Below are positions 26,069 to 35,984 of a stretch of 64,000 nucleotides of DNA, piece by piece; positions within the stretch are counted from its first letter, which is position 1; each line of letters begins with the position of its first letter. The DNA lies in assembly GCF_000518265.1 (NCBI RefSeq), contig NZ_JADG01000011.1, positions 186,001-250,000 on the forward strand, given 5' to 3'. The notes under the pieces are model-generated. The model had not been told where the DNA came from. It was given only the letters and a program-made list of their open reading frames with translations, and did not search any database. This DNA comes from Actinomadura oligospora ATCC 43269 (GTDB taxonomy: Bacteria; Actinomycetota; Actinomycetes; Streptosporangiales; Streptosporangiaceae). A program made the translations under genes and the position numbers.

Positions 26069-26102
26069 GTCCGGTTCGACCGGACGCGGTTCGACCGGAC
26101 GA
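26069..26102. promoter_or_regulatory. Dyad and duplicated half-site upstream of secreted operon
   Basis: GTCCGGT-TCG-ACCGGAC (26069-26085) is a perfect 7-bp dyad, and GGTTCGACCGGACG is directly repeated with a 15-bp period (26073 and 26088). It lies about 100 bp upstream of the first gene of the secreted operon, a reasonable place for an activator or repressor site, for example of the upstream LAL regulator. Confidence 0.4.
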
Positions 26103-26223
26103 GCAGGGTGAAAACTGGACATGCGGCAAGGATCGGCGGGCGACGGTGTGCGGCGGGATGGGGAAGATCACCCATTCACGGGGCGGGCGGGACCCCGGGA
26201 AACCGATGGGGGTCCCCGGAGAA

Positions 26224-26253
26224 CCACCCCCGGATGCGCGCACCCGGGGGTGG
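26224..26253 (-). terminator. Terminator of the LAL regulator gene
   Basis: CCACCCCCGG and CCGGGGGTGG pair with a 10-base interior that itself nearly pairs, 32 bp after the stop of the regulator on the minus strand. It separates that transcript from the secreted operon. The remainder of 25972-26284 contains only the dyad at 26069. Confidence 0.65.
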
Positions 26254-26284
26254 GAGGCCGAAACCTCTGGGGGTGGGGTGCGGG

Positions 26285-29227
26285 TCAGCCGGTTGCGGCG
26301 TCGGGGCCCTCGGTGAGGCGGGCGGCGAGGCCCGCGCGGGACCGGAGGTCGAGTTTGCGCAGCGCGGACGCGAGGTGCTTCTCGACGGTCTTCGGGGAGA
26401 CGAACAGGCGTCCCGCGATGTCGCGGTTGGTGAGGCCGGACGCCGCCAATTCGGCGACCTCGCGTTCGCGCGGCGACAGCGCTCCGCCGTAACCGCGCGG
26501 TCCACGGCGGGACGCCGGACGCGGCGCGAGATCGATGCCCCAACGGCGGGCGGTGAGGGCGACGCGGTCGAGGTCGCGGGTCGCGCCGAGCCGTCCGAAG
26601 GCCGCCGCCGCCCCGGTCAGGAAGGCGGACGCGGCCGGGGCGTCCACCCCACGTAGCGCCCCGGCCGCGTGCTCTCGCGCCCGCGCCGACTCGTACGGCG
26701 CGGGGAGTCCCTCGTAGGCCTCGGCGGCCACCGCGTAGGCGGCGCCCGCCACTGACCACGCGCCGTCGGCGGCGGCCAGCAACCCGCGCGCGTACGGTAG
26801 CGCACATTGGGCCAGCGGCGCGTCAAGTCCGGCCAATCGGTCGGTGTACCGCTCTGTCAGCTCGCGCGCGTCGTCCGTCCGGCCGTCCGCGATCAGCGCC
26901 TCGACCAGCGACGGGACGGCCCGGACGCCGACCGCCCACATCCCGCGAGCCTCCCAGAGATCGACGTGCGCGGCCGTGTCGGCGAGCGCCGCCGCAGCCG
27001 AGCCGTCCGCGACGGCTGGCCGCAGCCACGCCTCCACGATGACCGCGAGCAGCATCCCGTCGCCCGGGACGGCCATGGCGGCGACCGCGCGCAACCGGTC
27101 CACGACGCCCGGCGGGTTCTCCGCCGCGAGGTCCAGGAACGCGGCGACGGCCTCGGCGAACATGCTCTCGGTGCGGTCGCGCAACCCGTCCAGCACCTCG
27201 GGGACGGCGTCGGCGAGGCCGTCCCACTCGCCGCGCAGGTACGACACCAGCAGCAGCCCGGCGCGGCTGCGGTAGGCGATGCCGCCCGCCCGGTCCATCT
27301 CGGCCCCGATCCCGAGCGCGGTGCGCAGCGAGTCGCGCGCGAGCTCGTGGTGTCCGGCGAACCCGGCGCCGAGCCCGAGGGAGTAGAACGCGTTCGCGCG
27401 CCGCGAGTCGATCTCGGCGGGCCCGGCGCGGAGCCGGTCGCGCAGGTCCGTCCAGCGCGGGTCGCCGGTGATGAGCCGGGCCATCGACGCCTTGCCGAGC
27501 ACGAACTGCCGCTGCGCGGGCTCCTCGATGTTCGGGACGGTCGCGACGGCGCGGTCCATCCACCCGGCGCGCTCGGCGACCGACAGGCCGGTCGGCTCGG
27601 TGGGCATGCCGAGCGCGAGCATCCCCCACGCGGCGAGGCCCGAGCGCTGGTCCAGGTCCTCCACCGACTCGCGGACGCTCACCCACTTCTCGTCCGGGTC
27701 GAGGCCGACCGAGTCCAGGTACAGGCCGAGCCGGAACCGCAGCTCGGCGCGCAGCGGGCCGGGCAGGTCGGCGTCGAGAGCGCGGGCGAACACCCCGCGC
27801 AGGTCCGGGACGTGCAGCATCTCGAACGCCGCCTTCCCCAGCAGGACGGTCAGCTCCGCCCGCCGGAGCGGCTCGAGGTCGGCGTCCCGCAGGACGCCCT
27901 CCAGCAGCCGGAACGCCTCCGCCTCGTCGCGCAGCTCCATCGCCTGCGCGGCGGCGCGGACGGCCACCTCCACCCACTCGGCCACCCGGCCGGACGCGCG
28001 CAGGTGGTGCGCCAGCACGCCGAGCGGCACCCGGTCCAGGTGCCGGACCGCGTCGGCGGCGCGTCCGTGCAGGTCGCGGCGGCGCGCTGCGGAGATCTCC
28101 TCGTACACCGCCTGCGCGGCGAGGACGTGCCGGAACCCGAAGTCGCCGCCGCGCTCGCCGATCAGCCCGGACTCGACGGCCTCGTCCAGCCCGCCCGCGG
28201 TGCCGTCGCGGGCGGCGTCCAACAGCACGGCCTGCGGGACGGCGGTCATCAGGACGGCGGCGGCCTCGGCGACCGCGCGGGCGCCGTCCGAGAGCCGCGC
28301 GACGCGTTCGAGCACCGAGTCGCGCACGCGCACCGGGACGTCCAGCTCGGCGACGGTCCTGCGGGCCCAGCGCCCGTGCCGCCACGCGAGCGTGCCGCGC
28401 TGCCGCAGCAGCGCGAGCAGCTCCTGGACGGCCAGCGGCACGCCCGAGCCGCGCTCGCACAGGTAGGCGGCGAGTTCGTCGGTGATGCGGTCGGCGTCGA
28501 GGATCGCCTGCGCGAGCTCGCGGGTGCGCGCGACGTCCAGCGGGGCGAGCTCGATCCGCTCGCGGGTCACCTCGGCGGCCGGACGCGCCGTGACCAGGCG
28601 CAGGTCGGGGCCCGCGTCCTCGCCCCGGTAGGTCACCACGACCGACAGCGCGGGCGGCGGGCCCGCGAGCAGGTAGTCGAGGAACTCCAGGGTCTGCTCG
28701 TCCGCCCAGTGCGCGTCCTCCACGACCAGCACGGTCGGGCCGAGCGCGGCGACCACCTCCGCCAGGCCCCGGAAGATCCGGTGCCGCTCCGCCAGCCGGT
28801 CGCCGAGCGGCTGCGGCGCGGGCGGCAGGACGTCCTCCAACTCCGGCAGCAACGGCCGCAGCGCCCCCGCCACCCGCGACAGCCCGCCCTCCCTTGGAAC
28901 GCTCCCACCAGCGCGCGGCAGAGGGCCCTGCCCGTGCGGGACGCGGAGGGCGGGGGCGATGTCCCGGAGGGCCTCGACGATGGGACCGAGCGGGAAGGGC
29001 TCACGGATGCGGCGGCACGTTCCGGCCAGGACGCGGCGTCCGCCGAGTTCGGGGCGGGCGGTCATCTCGGCGACGAGCCGGGTCTTGCCGATGCCCGCCT
29101 CGCCGGTCACGACGACGACCGCCGGGGCCCGCGTGACCGCGGCGACCAGCCGGCCCATCTCCTCGTCCCGTCCCACCAGCAGGGGAGAGACGACCCGTCC
29201 GACGACCGTCCGACCGTCCGCGCGCAT
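26285..29227 (-). CDS. LAL-type LuxR family regulator (AAA ATPase with C-terminal HTH)
   Basis: A 980-residue regulator. An N-terminal AAA/STAND ATPase has Walker A GEAGIGKT (about 42-49) and Walker B TVLVVEDAHWADE, then a long helical TPR-like section, and a C-terminal LuxR helix-turn-helix ALSPREREVAELAASGLTNR followed by VSPKTVEKHLASALRKL. This is the MalT/LAL family, large ATP-dependent activators. ATG 29227 starts just before the ATPase domain; no good ribosome binding site is seen, and a more upstream start is possible. It is transcribed towards the secreted-protein operon, which is the nearest candidate target. Divergent from the DUF4262 gene. Confidence 0.92.
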   Translation of the reverse strand: MRADGRTVVGRVVSPLLVGRDEEMGRLVAAVTRAPAVVVVTGEAGIGKTRLVAEMTARPELGGRRVLAGTCRRIREPFPLGPIVEALRDIAPALRVPHGQGPLPRAGGSVPREGGLSRVAGALRPLLPELEDVLPPAPQPLGDRLAERHRIFRGLAEVVAALGPTVLVVEDAHWADEQTLEFLDYLLAGPPPALSVVVTYRGEDAGPDLRLVTARPAAEVTRERIELAPLDVARTRELAQAILDADRITDELAAYLCERGSGVPLAVQELLALLRQRGTLAWRHGRWARRTVAELDVPVRVRDSVLERVARLSDGARAVAEAAAVLMTAVPQAVLLDAARDGTAGGLDEAVESGLIGERGGDFGFRHVLAAQAVYEEISAARRRDLHGRAADAVRHLDRVPLGVLAHHLRASGRVAEWVEVAVRAAAQAMELRDEAEAFRLLEGVLRDADLEPLRRAELTVLLGKAAFEMLHVPDLRGVFARALDADLPGPLRAELRFRLGLYLDSVGLDPDEKWVSVRESVEDLDQRSGLAAWGMLALGMPTEPTGLSVAERAGWMDRAVATVPNIEEPAQRQFVLGKASMARLITGDPRWTDLRDRLRAGPAEIDSRRANAFYSLGLGAGFAGHHELARDSLRTALGIGAEMDRAGGIAYRSRAGLLLVSYLRGEWDGLADAVPEVLDGLRDRTESMFAEAVAAFLDLAAENPPGVVDRLRAVAAMAVPGDGMLLAVIVEAWLRPAVADGSAAAALADTAAHVDLWEARGMWAVGVRAVPSLVEALIADGRTDDARELTERYTDRLAGLDAPLAQCALPYARGLLAAADGAWSVAGAAYAVAAEAYEGLPAPYESARAREHAAGALRGVDAPAASAFLTGAAAAFGRLGATRDLDRVALTARRWGIDLAPRPASRRGPRGYGGALSPREREVAELAASGLTNRDIAGRLFVSPKTVEKHLASALRKLDLRSRAGLAARLTEGPDAATG

Positions 29228-29412
29228 AGGCCGTGTGTCCGTCCTGTGACCCCGTGTGCCCCATGGGCTCGGATTCCAACAACGGCCCCGTCCCCGCCAG
29301 TGAACCACGGCAAGATCGATAAAGCCATGCCCGGAATCCCCGTCCGGGCCGCCGCCCGGGAACCGGCCGCACACGCACGACCACCGCCCGGAAATGATCG
29401 TAAGCTTGCGAC

Positions 29413-29970
29413 ATGTCCGACGGCCGTCCCGAGTGCCACTGCGTACTGGACCACGACTACGGTGACCGTGACCGCCTGGACACCTTCAACCTCCGCACGA
29501 TCGTGCACATCGCCCAGTACGGCTTCAGCGTCGTCCTCGTCCAGCCCGAGGAGCAGACCCCGGGCTGGGTCTACAGCATCGGCCTCTGGCACAGCTTCCG
29601 CGCCCCGGAGCTCGCCATGTTCGGCGGCGACGTCTACGAGATGGAGGAGACCCTCAACACCCTCGGCCGCCGCGCCGCCGAGGGCACTCCGTCCGAGGAC
29701 GGCGTGGTCGCCCCCGAGGCGGCCCGCGGCCATCCGGCGTCGTTCCGCACCGTCGAGCCCACCTGGTACCGCAGCGCCTTCCCGGGCGCCGTCTCCTTCT
29801 ACCGCCGCCCGCCCCTCCCCTTCCTCCAGGTCGTCTGGCCGGACGGCGGCGACCTGTTCCCCTGGCAGCCGGGCACCACCCTCGACTTCCGCCGCACCCA
29901 GCCCTGGCTCTGGCTCTCCCCGCGCGAGCACCCCGACGGCGTCTGGGCCCACCGCCTCCGCCCGGCGTGA
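29413..29970 (+). CDS. DUF4262 domain protein
   Basis: A 185-residue protein. HIAQYGFSVVLVQPEEQTPG followed by WVYSIGLWHSFRAPELAMFG is the DUF4262 signature (G-W-x-[YF]-[ST]-[IV]-G-L, then a conserved E-L-x-x-[FVI]-G). The N-terminus has Cys-x-Cys (CHCVLDHDYGD) and the C-terminus a Trp-rich segment. The family is cytoplasmic, widespread in actinobacteria and without a known function. It is probably the first gene of a short plus-strand unit with the acetyltransferase 39 bp downstream. Confidence 0.8.
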   Translation: MSDGRPECHCVLDHDYGDRDRLDTFNLRTIVHIAQYGFSVVLVQPEEQTPGWVYSIGLWHSFRAPELAMFGGDVYEMEETLNTLGRRAAEGTPSEDGVVAPEAARGHPASFRTVEPTWYRSAFPGAVSFYRRPPLPFLQVVWPDGGDLFPWQPGTTLDFRRTQPWLWLSPREHPDGVWAHRLRPA

Positions 29971-30009
29971 CGCGCCCGCCACTCCCGGTGACCCCCTAAG
30001 CTCGTCCGC

Positions 30010-30513
30010 GTGTTCGGTCCCCTGGCGGAGCCCCTCCGCACCCAGCGTCTCGTCCTGGAACCCCTGACCGTCCACCACGCGGACGAGATGGCCGAGGTCC
30101 TGGACGACCCGCGCCTGCACACCCACATCGGCGGCGAGCCCCTCTCCCTCCCCGACCTCCGCGCCCGCTACGCGCGCCTGGCCGAGGGCCCCTCCCCTTT
30201 CCACCAGGAGGGCTGGCTCAACTGGATCGTCCGCCGCGCCCGCGACGGCCGCGCCGTCGGCACCGTCCAGGCCACCGTCACCCCCACCGAGACCTGGATC
30301 GCCTGGATCATCGGCATGCCGTACCAGGGCTTCGGCTTCGCCACCGAGGCCGCCGAGGCCCTCGTCACCTGGCTCCGCGCCCACAACGTCCAGACGATCG
30401 CCGCCGCCGTCCACCCGGACAACACCCCGTCCGAATCCGTCGCCAGAAAACTAGGCATGCACCCCACCCAAAGAACCTCCGGCGACGAAACCATCTGGCA
30501 ATTCCCGCTATGA
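30010..30513 (+). CDS. GNAT family N-acetyltransferase
   Basis: A 167-residue GNAT of the RimJ/RimL type. TQRLVLEPLTVHHADEMAEV is the usual N-terminal strand and helix, GTVQATV strand 4, and IGMPYQGFGFATEAAEALV the acetyl-CoA binding motif A (Q-G-x-G-x-A-T-E-A). NTPSESVARKLGM is the classical N-x-x-S-x-x-[VL]-x-x-K-x-G-M tail. The substrate (protein N-terminus, aminoglycoside, small metabolite) is not predictable. GTG 30010 is at the natural start of the fold. The last 40 codons are noticeably less GC-rich than the rest. Confidence 0.88.
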   Translation: MFGPLAEPLRTQRLVLEPLTVHHADEMAEVLDDPRLHTHIGGEPLSLPDLRARYARLAEGPSPFHQEGWLNWIVRRARDGRAVGTVQATVTPTETWIAWIIGMPYQGFGFATEAAEALVTWLRAHNVQTIAAAVHPDNTPSESVARKLGMHPTQRTSGDETIWQFPL

Positions 30514-30589
30514 CCAATTAGGCGGGGATTTGTCCTTACGCCAGCACATCTCCGGCGACTGTAGGGTTTTCCCAGCGGAAAAGGAAAAC

Positions 30590-30614
30590 GGTGAGACCGT
30601 CACACGGTCTCACC
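30590..30614. terminator. Terminator hairpin in an AT-richer spacer
   Basis: GGTGAGACCGT and ACGGTCTCACC form an 11-bp stem with a CAC loop. It follows the acetyltransferase gene on the plus strand; on the minus strand it would be followed by a T-rich stretch, so it may also stop antisense transcription. The spacer 30514-30709 is unusually A-rich for this window and holds nothing else evident. Confidence 0.65.
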
Positions 30615-30709
30615 GAGAAAAAACTGTGCCCCGGGCGGCATGCGATGCAGAGGCGGACCCGGGGCTTACATCGGCCACTCTAGCACCCCCTCCCCCTCCG
30701 GAGCGCGAA

Positions 30710-31366
30710 ATGAACGACTCACCCCCCGCCTGGCTGCACCGGATCTTCTCCACACCCCGGCTCACGCCGTACCTCACCGCGACGAACGGGGACGTCGACG
30801 CCGCCGTCCGCCTCTACTCGTGGAACGTCGAGATCTCCGCCGCCTTCTACGGCCCGCTCCACTGCCTGGAGATCGGGCTGCGCAACTCACTGCACAACCG
30901 GCTCCGCGAGCACCACGCCCGCGACGACTGGTGGCGTGTGGCCCCGCTGCTCCCCGAATCCCGTCGCAAGGTCGAGGACGCGCAGCGCAAGGCCCGGCGC
31001 GCTCGCGGCGGGCGGCGTCCGGTCCGCCCCGACGACGTCGTCGCCGAGCTGACCTTCGGCTTCTGGGTCTCGCTGCTGAGCACGACGGCCGACCGGCACT
31101 TCTGGGTGCCCGCACTCCACGCGGCGTTCCCGTCCTACCGCGGCTCGCGCAGGGACCTCCACCACCCGCTCTTCACCATGCTCCTGTTCAGGAACCGGGT
31201 CATGCACTACGAGCCCGTCCACGACAGGCCGCTCGAACACCGGCACGCCACCGTGTACCGGCTGCTCGCCCACATCGACCAGGGCCTGGTGGACATGGCC
31301 CGCTCGCTGGACCGGGTTCCGGAGGTGCTCACGCACCGGCCGGCTCCGCCTCCTCCGGAAGGGTGA
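30710..31366 (+). CDS. Abi-like protein with a HEPN-type RNxxxH motif
   Basis: A 218-residue protein. The N-terminal TPRLTPYLTATNGDVDAAVR, LYSWNVEISAAFYGPLHCLE and IGLRNSLHNRL segments match Abi-like (AbiD/F, Abi_2) proteins. A later segment, TMLLFRNRVMHYEPVHDR, contains R-N-x-x-x-H, the catalytic motif of HEPN ribonucleases. Such proteins are linked to abortive phage infection in firmicutes; in actinomycetes the single-gene form is common and its role is untested. ATG 30710 is chosen since residues upstream of it are unrelated to the family. It stands alone, with a G-rich stretch separating it from glgX. Confidence 0.75.
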   Translation: MNDSPPAWLHRIFSTPRLTPYLTATNGDVDAAVRLYSWNVEISAAFYGPLHCLEIGLRNSLHNRLREHHARDDWWRVAPLLPESRRKVEDAQRKARRARGGRRPVRPDDVVAELTFGFWVSLLSTTADRHFWVPALHAAFPSYRGSRRDLHHPLFTMLLFRNRVMHYEPVHDRPLEHRHATVYRLLAHIDQGLVDMARSLDRVPEVLTHRPAPPPPEG

Positions 31367-31372
31367 CGTGTC

Positions 31373-31430
31373 GGGGTTGGTGGGTGGGTAGGTGTGGGGG
31401 GTCGGGAGAGGGCGGGTCGGGGTTGGGGAG
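31373..31430. other. G-rich stretch with potential G-quadruplex
   Basis: The coding strand between the Abi-like gene and glgX has at least six G-runs of three or more within about 50 bases, with loops of 1-7 bases, just upstream of the glgX start. This matches the simple G3+N1-7 quadruplex pattern and would lie in the 5' untranslated region. Confidence 0.5.
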
Positions 31431-31439
31431 TGGGCGGCG

Positions 31440-33551
<2,112 letters not shown>

Positions 33552-33585
33552 TTTCGGTCGTAGGCGCCCGTTACCGTCCACGGCC

Positions 33586-35256
33586 ATGGACGTGGACCTG
33601 ACCGACAACACCGATCCTCAGAATGCGCTCGCGCTGCTCCAGGGCGCGGATTGGAGCGCTTTCGTTCCGGAACGGGAGCTTGAGCGACTGCGCGGGTGGC
33701 TGCTGGCGCTTGAGCGCGAGCACGGCGTCACCGAGGCGCACCGGTTCGCGACCGCGCGCCTTCGGGAGCACGGCGCGAAACTGACGCACCCGCATATCGG
33801 GTGGGACAGCGAATTCAACGATTACGCGCTCAGCCCGTGCGGCCGTCACCTCGCGACCGGAAGGTGGGGAGGTGACGACGGCCCGCTGCAGATCTGGGAA
33901 ATGGCCACCGGCCGCGGGGTCAACAAAATCGACATGGACGAGATGGGCGTCGGCTGGAGCGGCCACCGCGACACGATCCAGTGGTCGGCGGACGGGACGC
34001 TGCTCGCGGTCGTGAACAACACCAACAGCGTCGGGCTTTGGGACCCTTTCGGCGAACCGACCGATCCGATCGGCAACGCGGACGTGACCGACGGCCTGGA
34101 CTGCGCCCCCGACTTCGCGCTCGCGCCGGACGGCCGCCGCGCCTACATCTCGACGTACTCGCCCCAGAAGGTCATGGGCTGTATCGCGCCCCTGACCCAG
34201 GGGCCGCTCTGGTATGTCGGGGGTTTCGAGACCGACTCGAGTCCTCTCGTGAAGACGTTCCCCGAGGAGATCCCGGACGAGTTCAGGCGGCGGCTCGGCA
34301 AGGACACGTGGTCCTTCCGGCGGGTGCGCTGGTCGCGGGACGGCACACGGCTGCTGGGGTTCAACGGCGCATGGGCGTGTTCCGTCGACGTGCCCGGTGG
34401 GCGGATGCGCTGGCTGGCGCGCACCGGGGGCGATTTCGTCGAGTGGAGCCCGGACGACCGGCGGTTCGGGGCGATCGCGTCCGACACCCCCGACGCTGAG
34501 GTCGGTCGGCTCACCGTGTTCGACGCCGGGACGGGCCGCGCGATGTGCGCACCGGTCGAACAGCTCACGGGCACGCTGCACTGGGGCATGCGCGGGACGG
34601 CCGCGCGGCTGGCGGTCGTGACGCGGGACGGACGCGGCGTCGACCTGTACGACGAGGACGGCCAGCACGAGTACCACCTGGACATCGGCACCACCGAACG
34701 CATCGGCGTCAGCTACTGGGACGGCCCGGAACGGCCGTGGGCGTGGTCGCCGTCGGGCGCGCACGGGGCCTGCCTCACCTCCGACGACCGGATCGAGGTG
34801 TGGTCTCTGGCGGACGACCCGGCGCTCGTGCGGTCCATCGACGTCCCGGAGGGGACGGCGGCGGTGCTGTGGGGGGCCGAGGGCGTCCTGGCCGCGATCG
34901 GCGAGTTCTCCCTGCGGTTCGTCCGCGCGCTCACCGGCGACGTCGTGGGCGACTTCGTGGTCGGCATGGAGGACGAGGAGGGCCTGGGACCGGTGGGGGC
35001 GGAGGACGAACTCCACGGCGACCACACCGCCGACACCTTCCCGCTCGACGAGACCACGTGGTGCGCCCTGGCGAGCCCGCCCGAGGGGCCGGGCGCGGAC
35101 CTGGTGATCGCCCCGGAGGAACGCCGGGCCGATCTCGACAACGTCCTCGCGTGGGTCGTGGACCGCCGCTTCGCCTGGCCCGTCCGCTGGAGCGACCTGA
35201 ACCTCGTCGAGGACGCCGACGCCGCCGAGGCCGAACTGTCGGCGGCAGTGGACTAG
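33586..35256 (+). CDS. Cytoplasmic WD40/YncE-like beta-propeller protein
   Basis: A 556-residue protein without signal peptide. After a helical N-terminal region (QNALALLQGADWSAF, ERLRGWLLALEREHG) come repeated propeller strands: YALSPCGRHLATGRW, IQWSADGTLLAVVNN, FALAPDGRRAYIST, VRWSRDGTRLLGFNG, VEWSPDDRRFGAIA and AWSPSGAHGACLTS, each W/L-S-x-[DG]-G-x-x-[LA] as in WD40-like folds. The acidic C-terminus ends ADAAEAELSAAVD. It may be a scaffold or binding protein; no enzymatic domain is seen. Its stop codon lies in a 12-bp sequence that is repeated at the stop of the convergent gene. Confidence 0.8.
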   Translation: MDVDLTDNTDPQNALALLQGADWSAFVPERELERLRGWLLALEREHGVTEAHRFATARLREHGAKLTHPHIGWDSEFNDYALSPCGRHLATGRWGGDDGPLQIWEMATGRGVNKIDMDEMGVGWSGHRDTIQWSADGTLLAVVNNTNSVGLWDPFGEPTDPIGNADVTDGLDCAPDFALAPDGRRAYISTYSPQKVMGCIAPLTQGPLWYVGGFETDSSPLVKTFPEEIPDEFRRRLGKDTWSFRRVRWSRDGTRLLGFNGAWACSVDVPGGRMRWLARTGGDFVEWSPDDRRFGAIASDTPDAEVGRLTVFDAGTGRAMCAPVEQLTGTLHWGMRGTAARLAVVTRDGRGVDLYDEDGQHEYHLDIGTTERIGVSYWDGPERPWAWSPSGAHGACLTSDDRIEVWSLADDPALVRSIDVPEGTAAVLWGAEGVLAAIGEFSLRFVRALTGDVVGDFVVGMEDEEGLGPVGAEDELHGDHTADTFPLDETTWCALASPPEGPGADLVIAPEERRADLDNVLAWVVDRRFAWPVRWSDLNLVEDADAAEAELSAAVD

Positions 35257-35296
35257 GCGCGGGTGGCGGTGCCCGCGAGAGCGCGGACTAGGCGCG
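35250..35296. repeat. Duplicated 12-mer carrying both convergent stop codons
   Basis: GGACTAGGCGCG occurs at 35250-35261 and 35285-35296. Read on the plus strand, the first copy gives the TAG of the propeller gene (35254-35256); read on the minus strand, the CTA of the second copy (35288-35290) gives the TAG of the membrane-protein gene. Confidence 0.75.
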
Positions 35297-35704
35297 CGTC
35301 GCGGCGAGGGCGGTGAGGAGGACGAGGACGAAGGTGACGACGGCGACGAGGCCGTGCACGGCGACGGCGGCGGCCGGGAAGGGCTGGTCGGCGTCGCGGG
35401 CGTGGCGTCCGCCGCCGTCGACGCCGACGAGCCAGCGGGTGAACAGCAGCAACCCCTGGAACGCGACGGCGAGGAGGATGGCGAAGGCCAGCCAGGCGAA
35501 CCACGCCCGTCCGGTGACGCAGAAGAGGATCCAGGCGCCCAGGCCGGTGAGCGCCGACAGCGGGTGCCCGACCAAGACGGCCACTGGAAAGCGCGTCACC
35601 TTGGTGGGCTGACCGCGCAGGCCGCCCGCCGCGAGCCAGCGCACCAGCAGGTACACCCCCGCGAGCGCCGCCAGAATCCATGCCCCGAGCGCGGCGAACT
35701 CCAC
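35288..35704 (-). CDS. Small four-helix membrane protein
   Basis: A 138-residue protein from GTG 35704, preceded by an extended GGAGGGGAG site. Four hydrophobic helices are visible: LGAWILAALAGVYLLVRWLA, HPLSALTGLGAWILFCV, WFAWLAFAILLAVAFQGLLL and VHGLVAVVTFVLVLLTAL, with a short polar loop (GVDGGGRHARDAD). It is not recognised as a named family, although similar four-helix proteins with HPLSALTGLG-like motifs are frequent in actinomycetes. It is convergent with the propeller gene and divergent from the DNA ligase gene. The spacer 35705-35984 contains no evident gene. Confidence 0.75.
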   Translation of the reverse strand: MEFAALGAWILAALAGVYLLVRWLAAGGLRGQPTKVTRFPVAVLVGHPLSALTGLGAWILFCVTGRAWFAWLAFAILLAVAFQGLLLFTRWLVGVDGGGRHARDADQPFPAAAVAVHGLVAVVTFVLVLLTALAATRA

Positions 35705-35984
35705 CCCGGCTCCCCTCCGTGGGTCGCTCCCCCACGTCGAGTGTCGCGCGTTTCCCTGCCCCTCATGACTGTTTCGTGAAGATTGCTGCACGTTCCGTGA
35801 TCAGCGGGCGGACCGGGCCGTCCGCGCTCTCCGGCATCCCGGCACGCCCTCGGCCGGAACGTCCGCGTATGCGCCAAAAGATCACTCTGACCTGCGGGTT
35901 CGAGCGGCGGTCGGCGCGTTCCGAGCGCCCTAGAAGAAGCCCCGGGGGGACGTTCTGTCGGTGCCGGGGGCCATGATGGTGCGC

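Noticed and set aside
30581..30640. Riboswitch or small RNA gene in the A-rich spacer before the Abi-like gene
   Set aside because: One strong hairpin with no conserved aptamer features; a terminator for the acetyltransferase gene is the simpler explanation.
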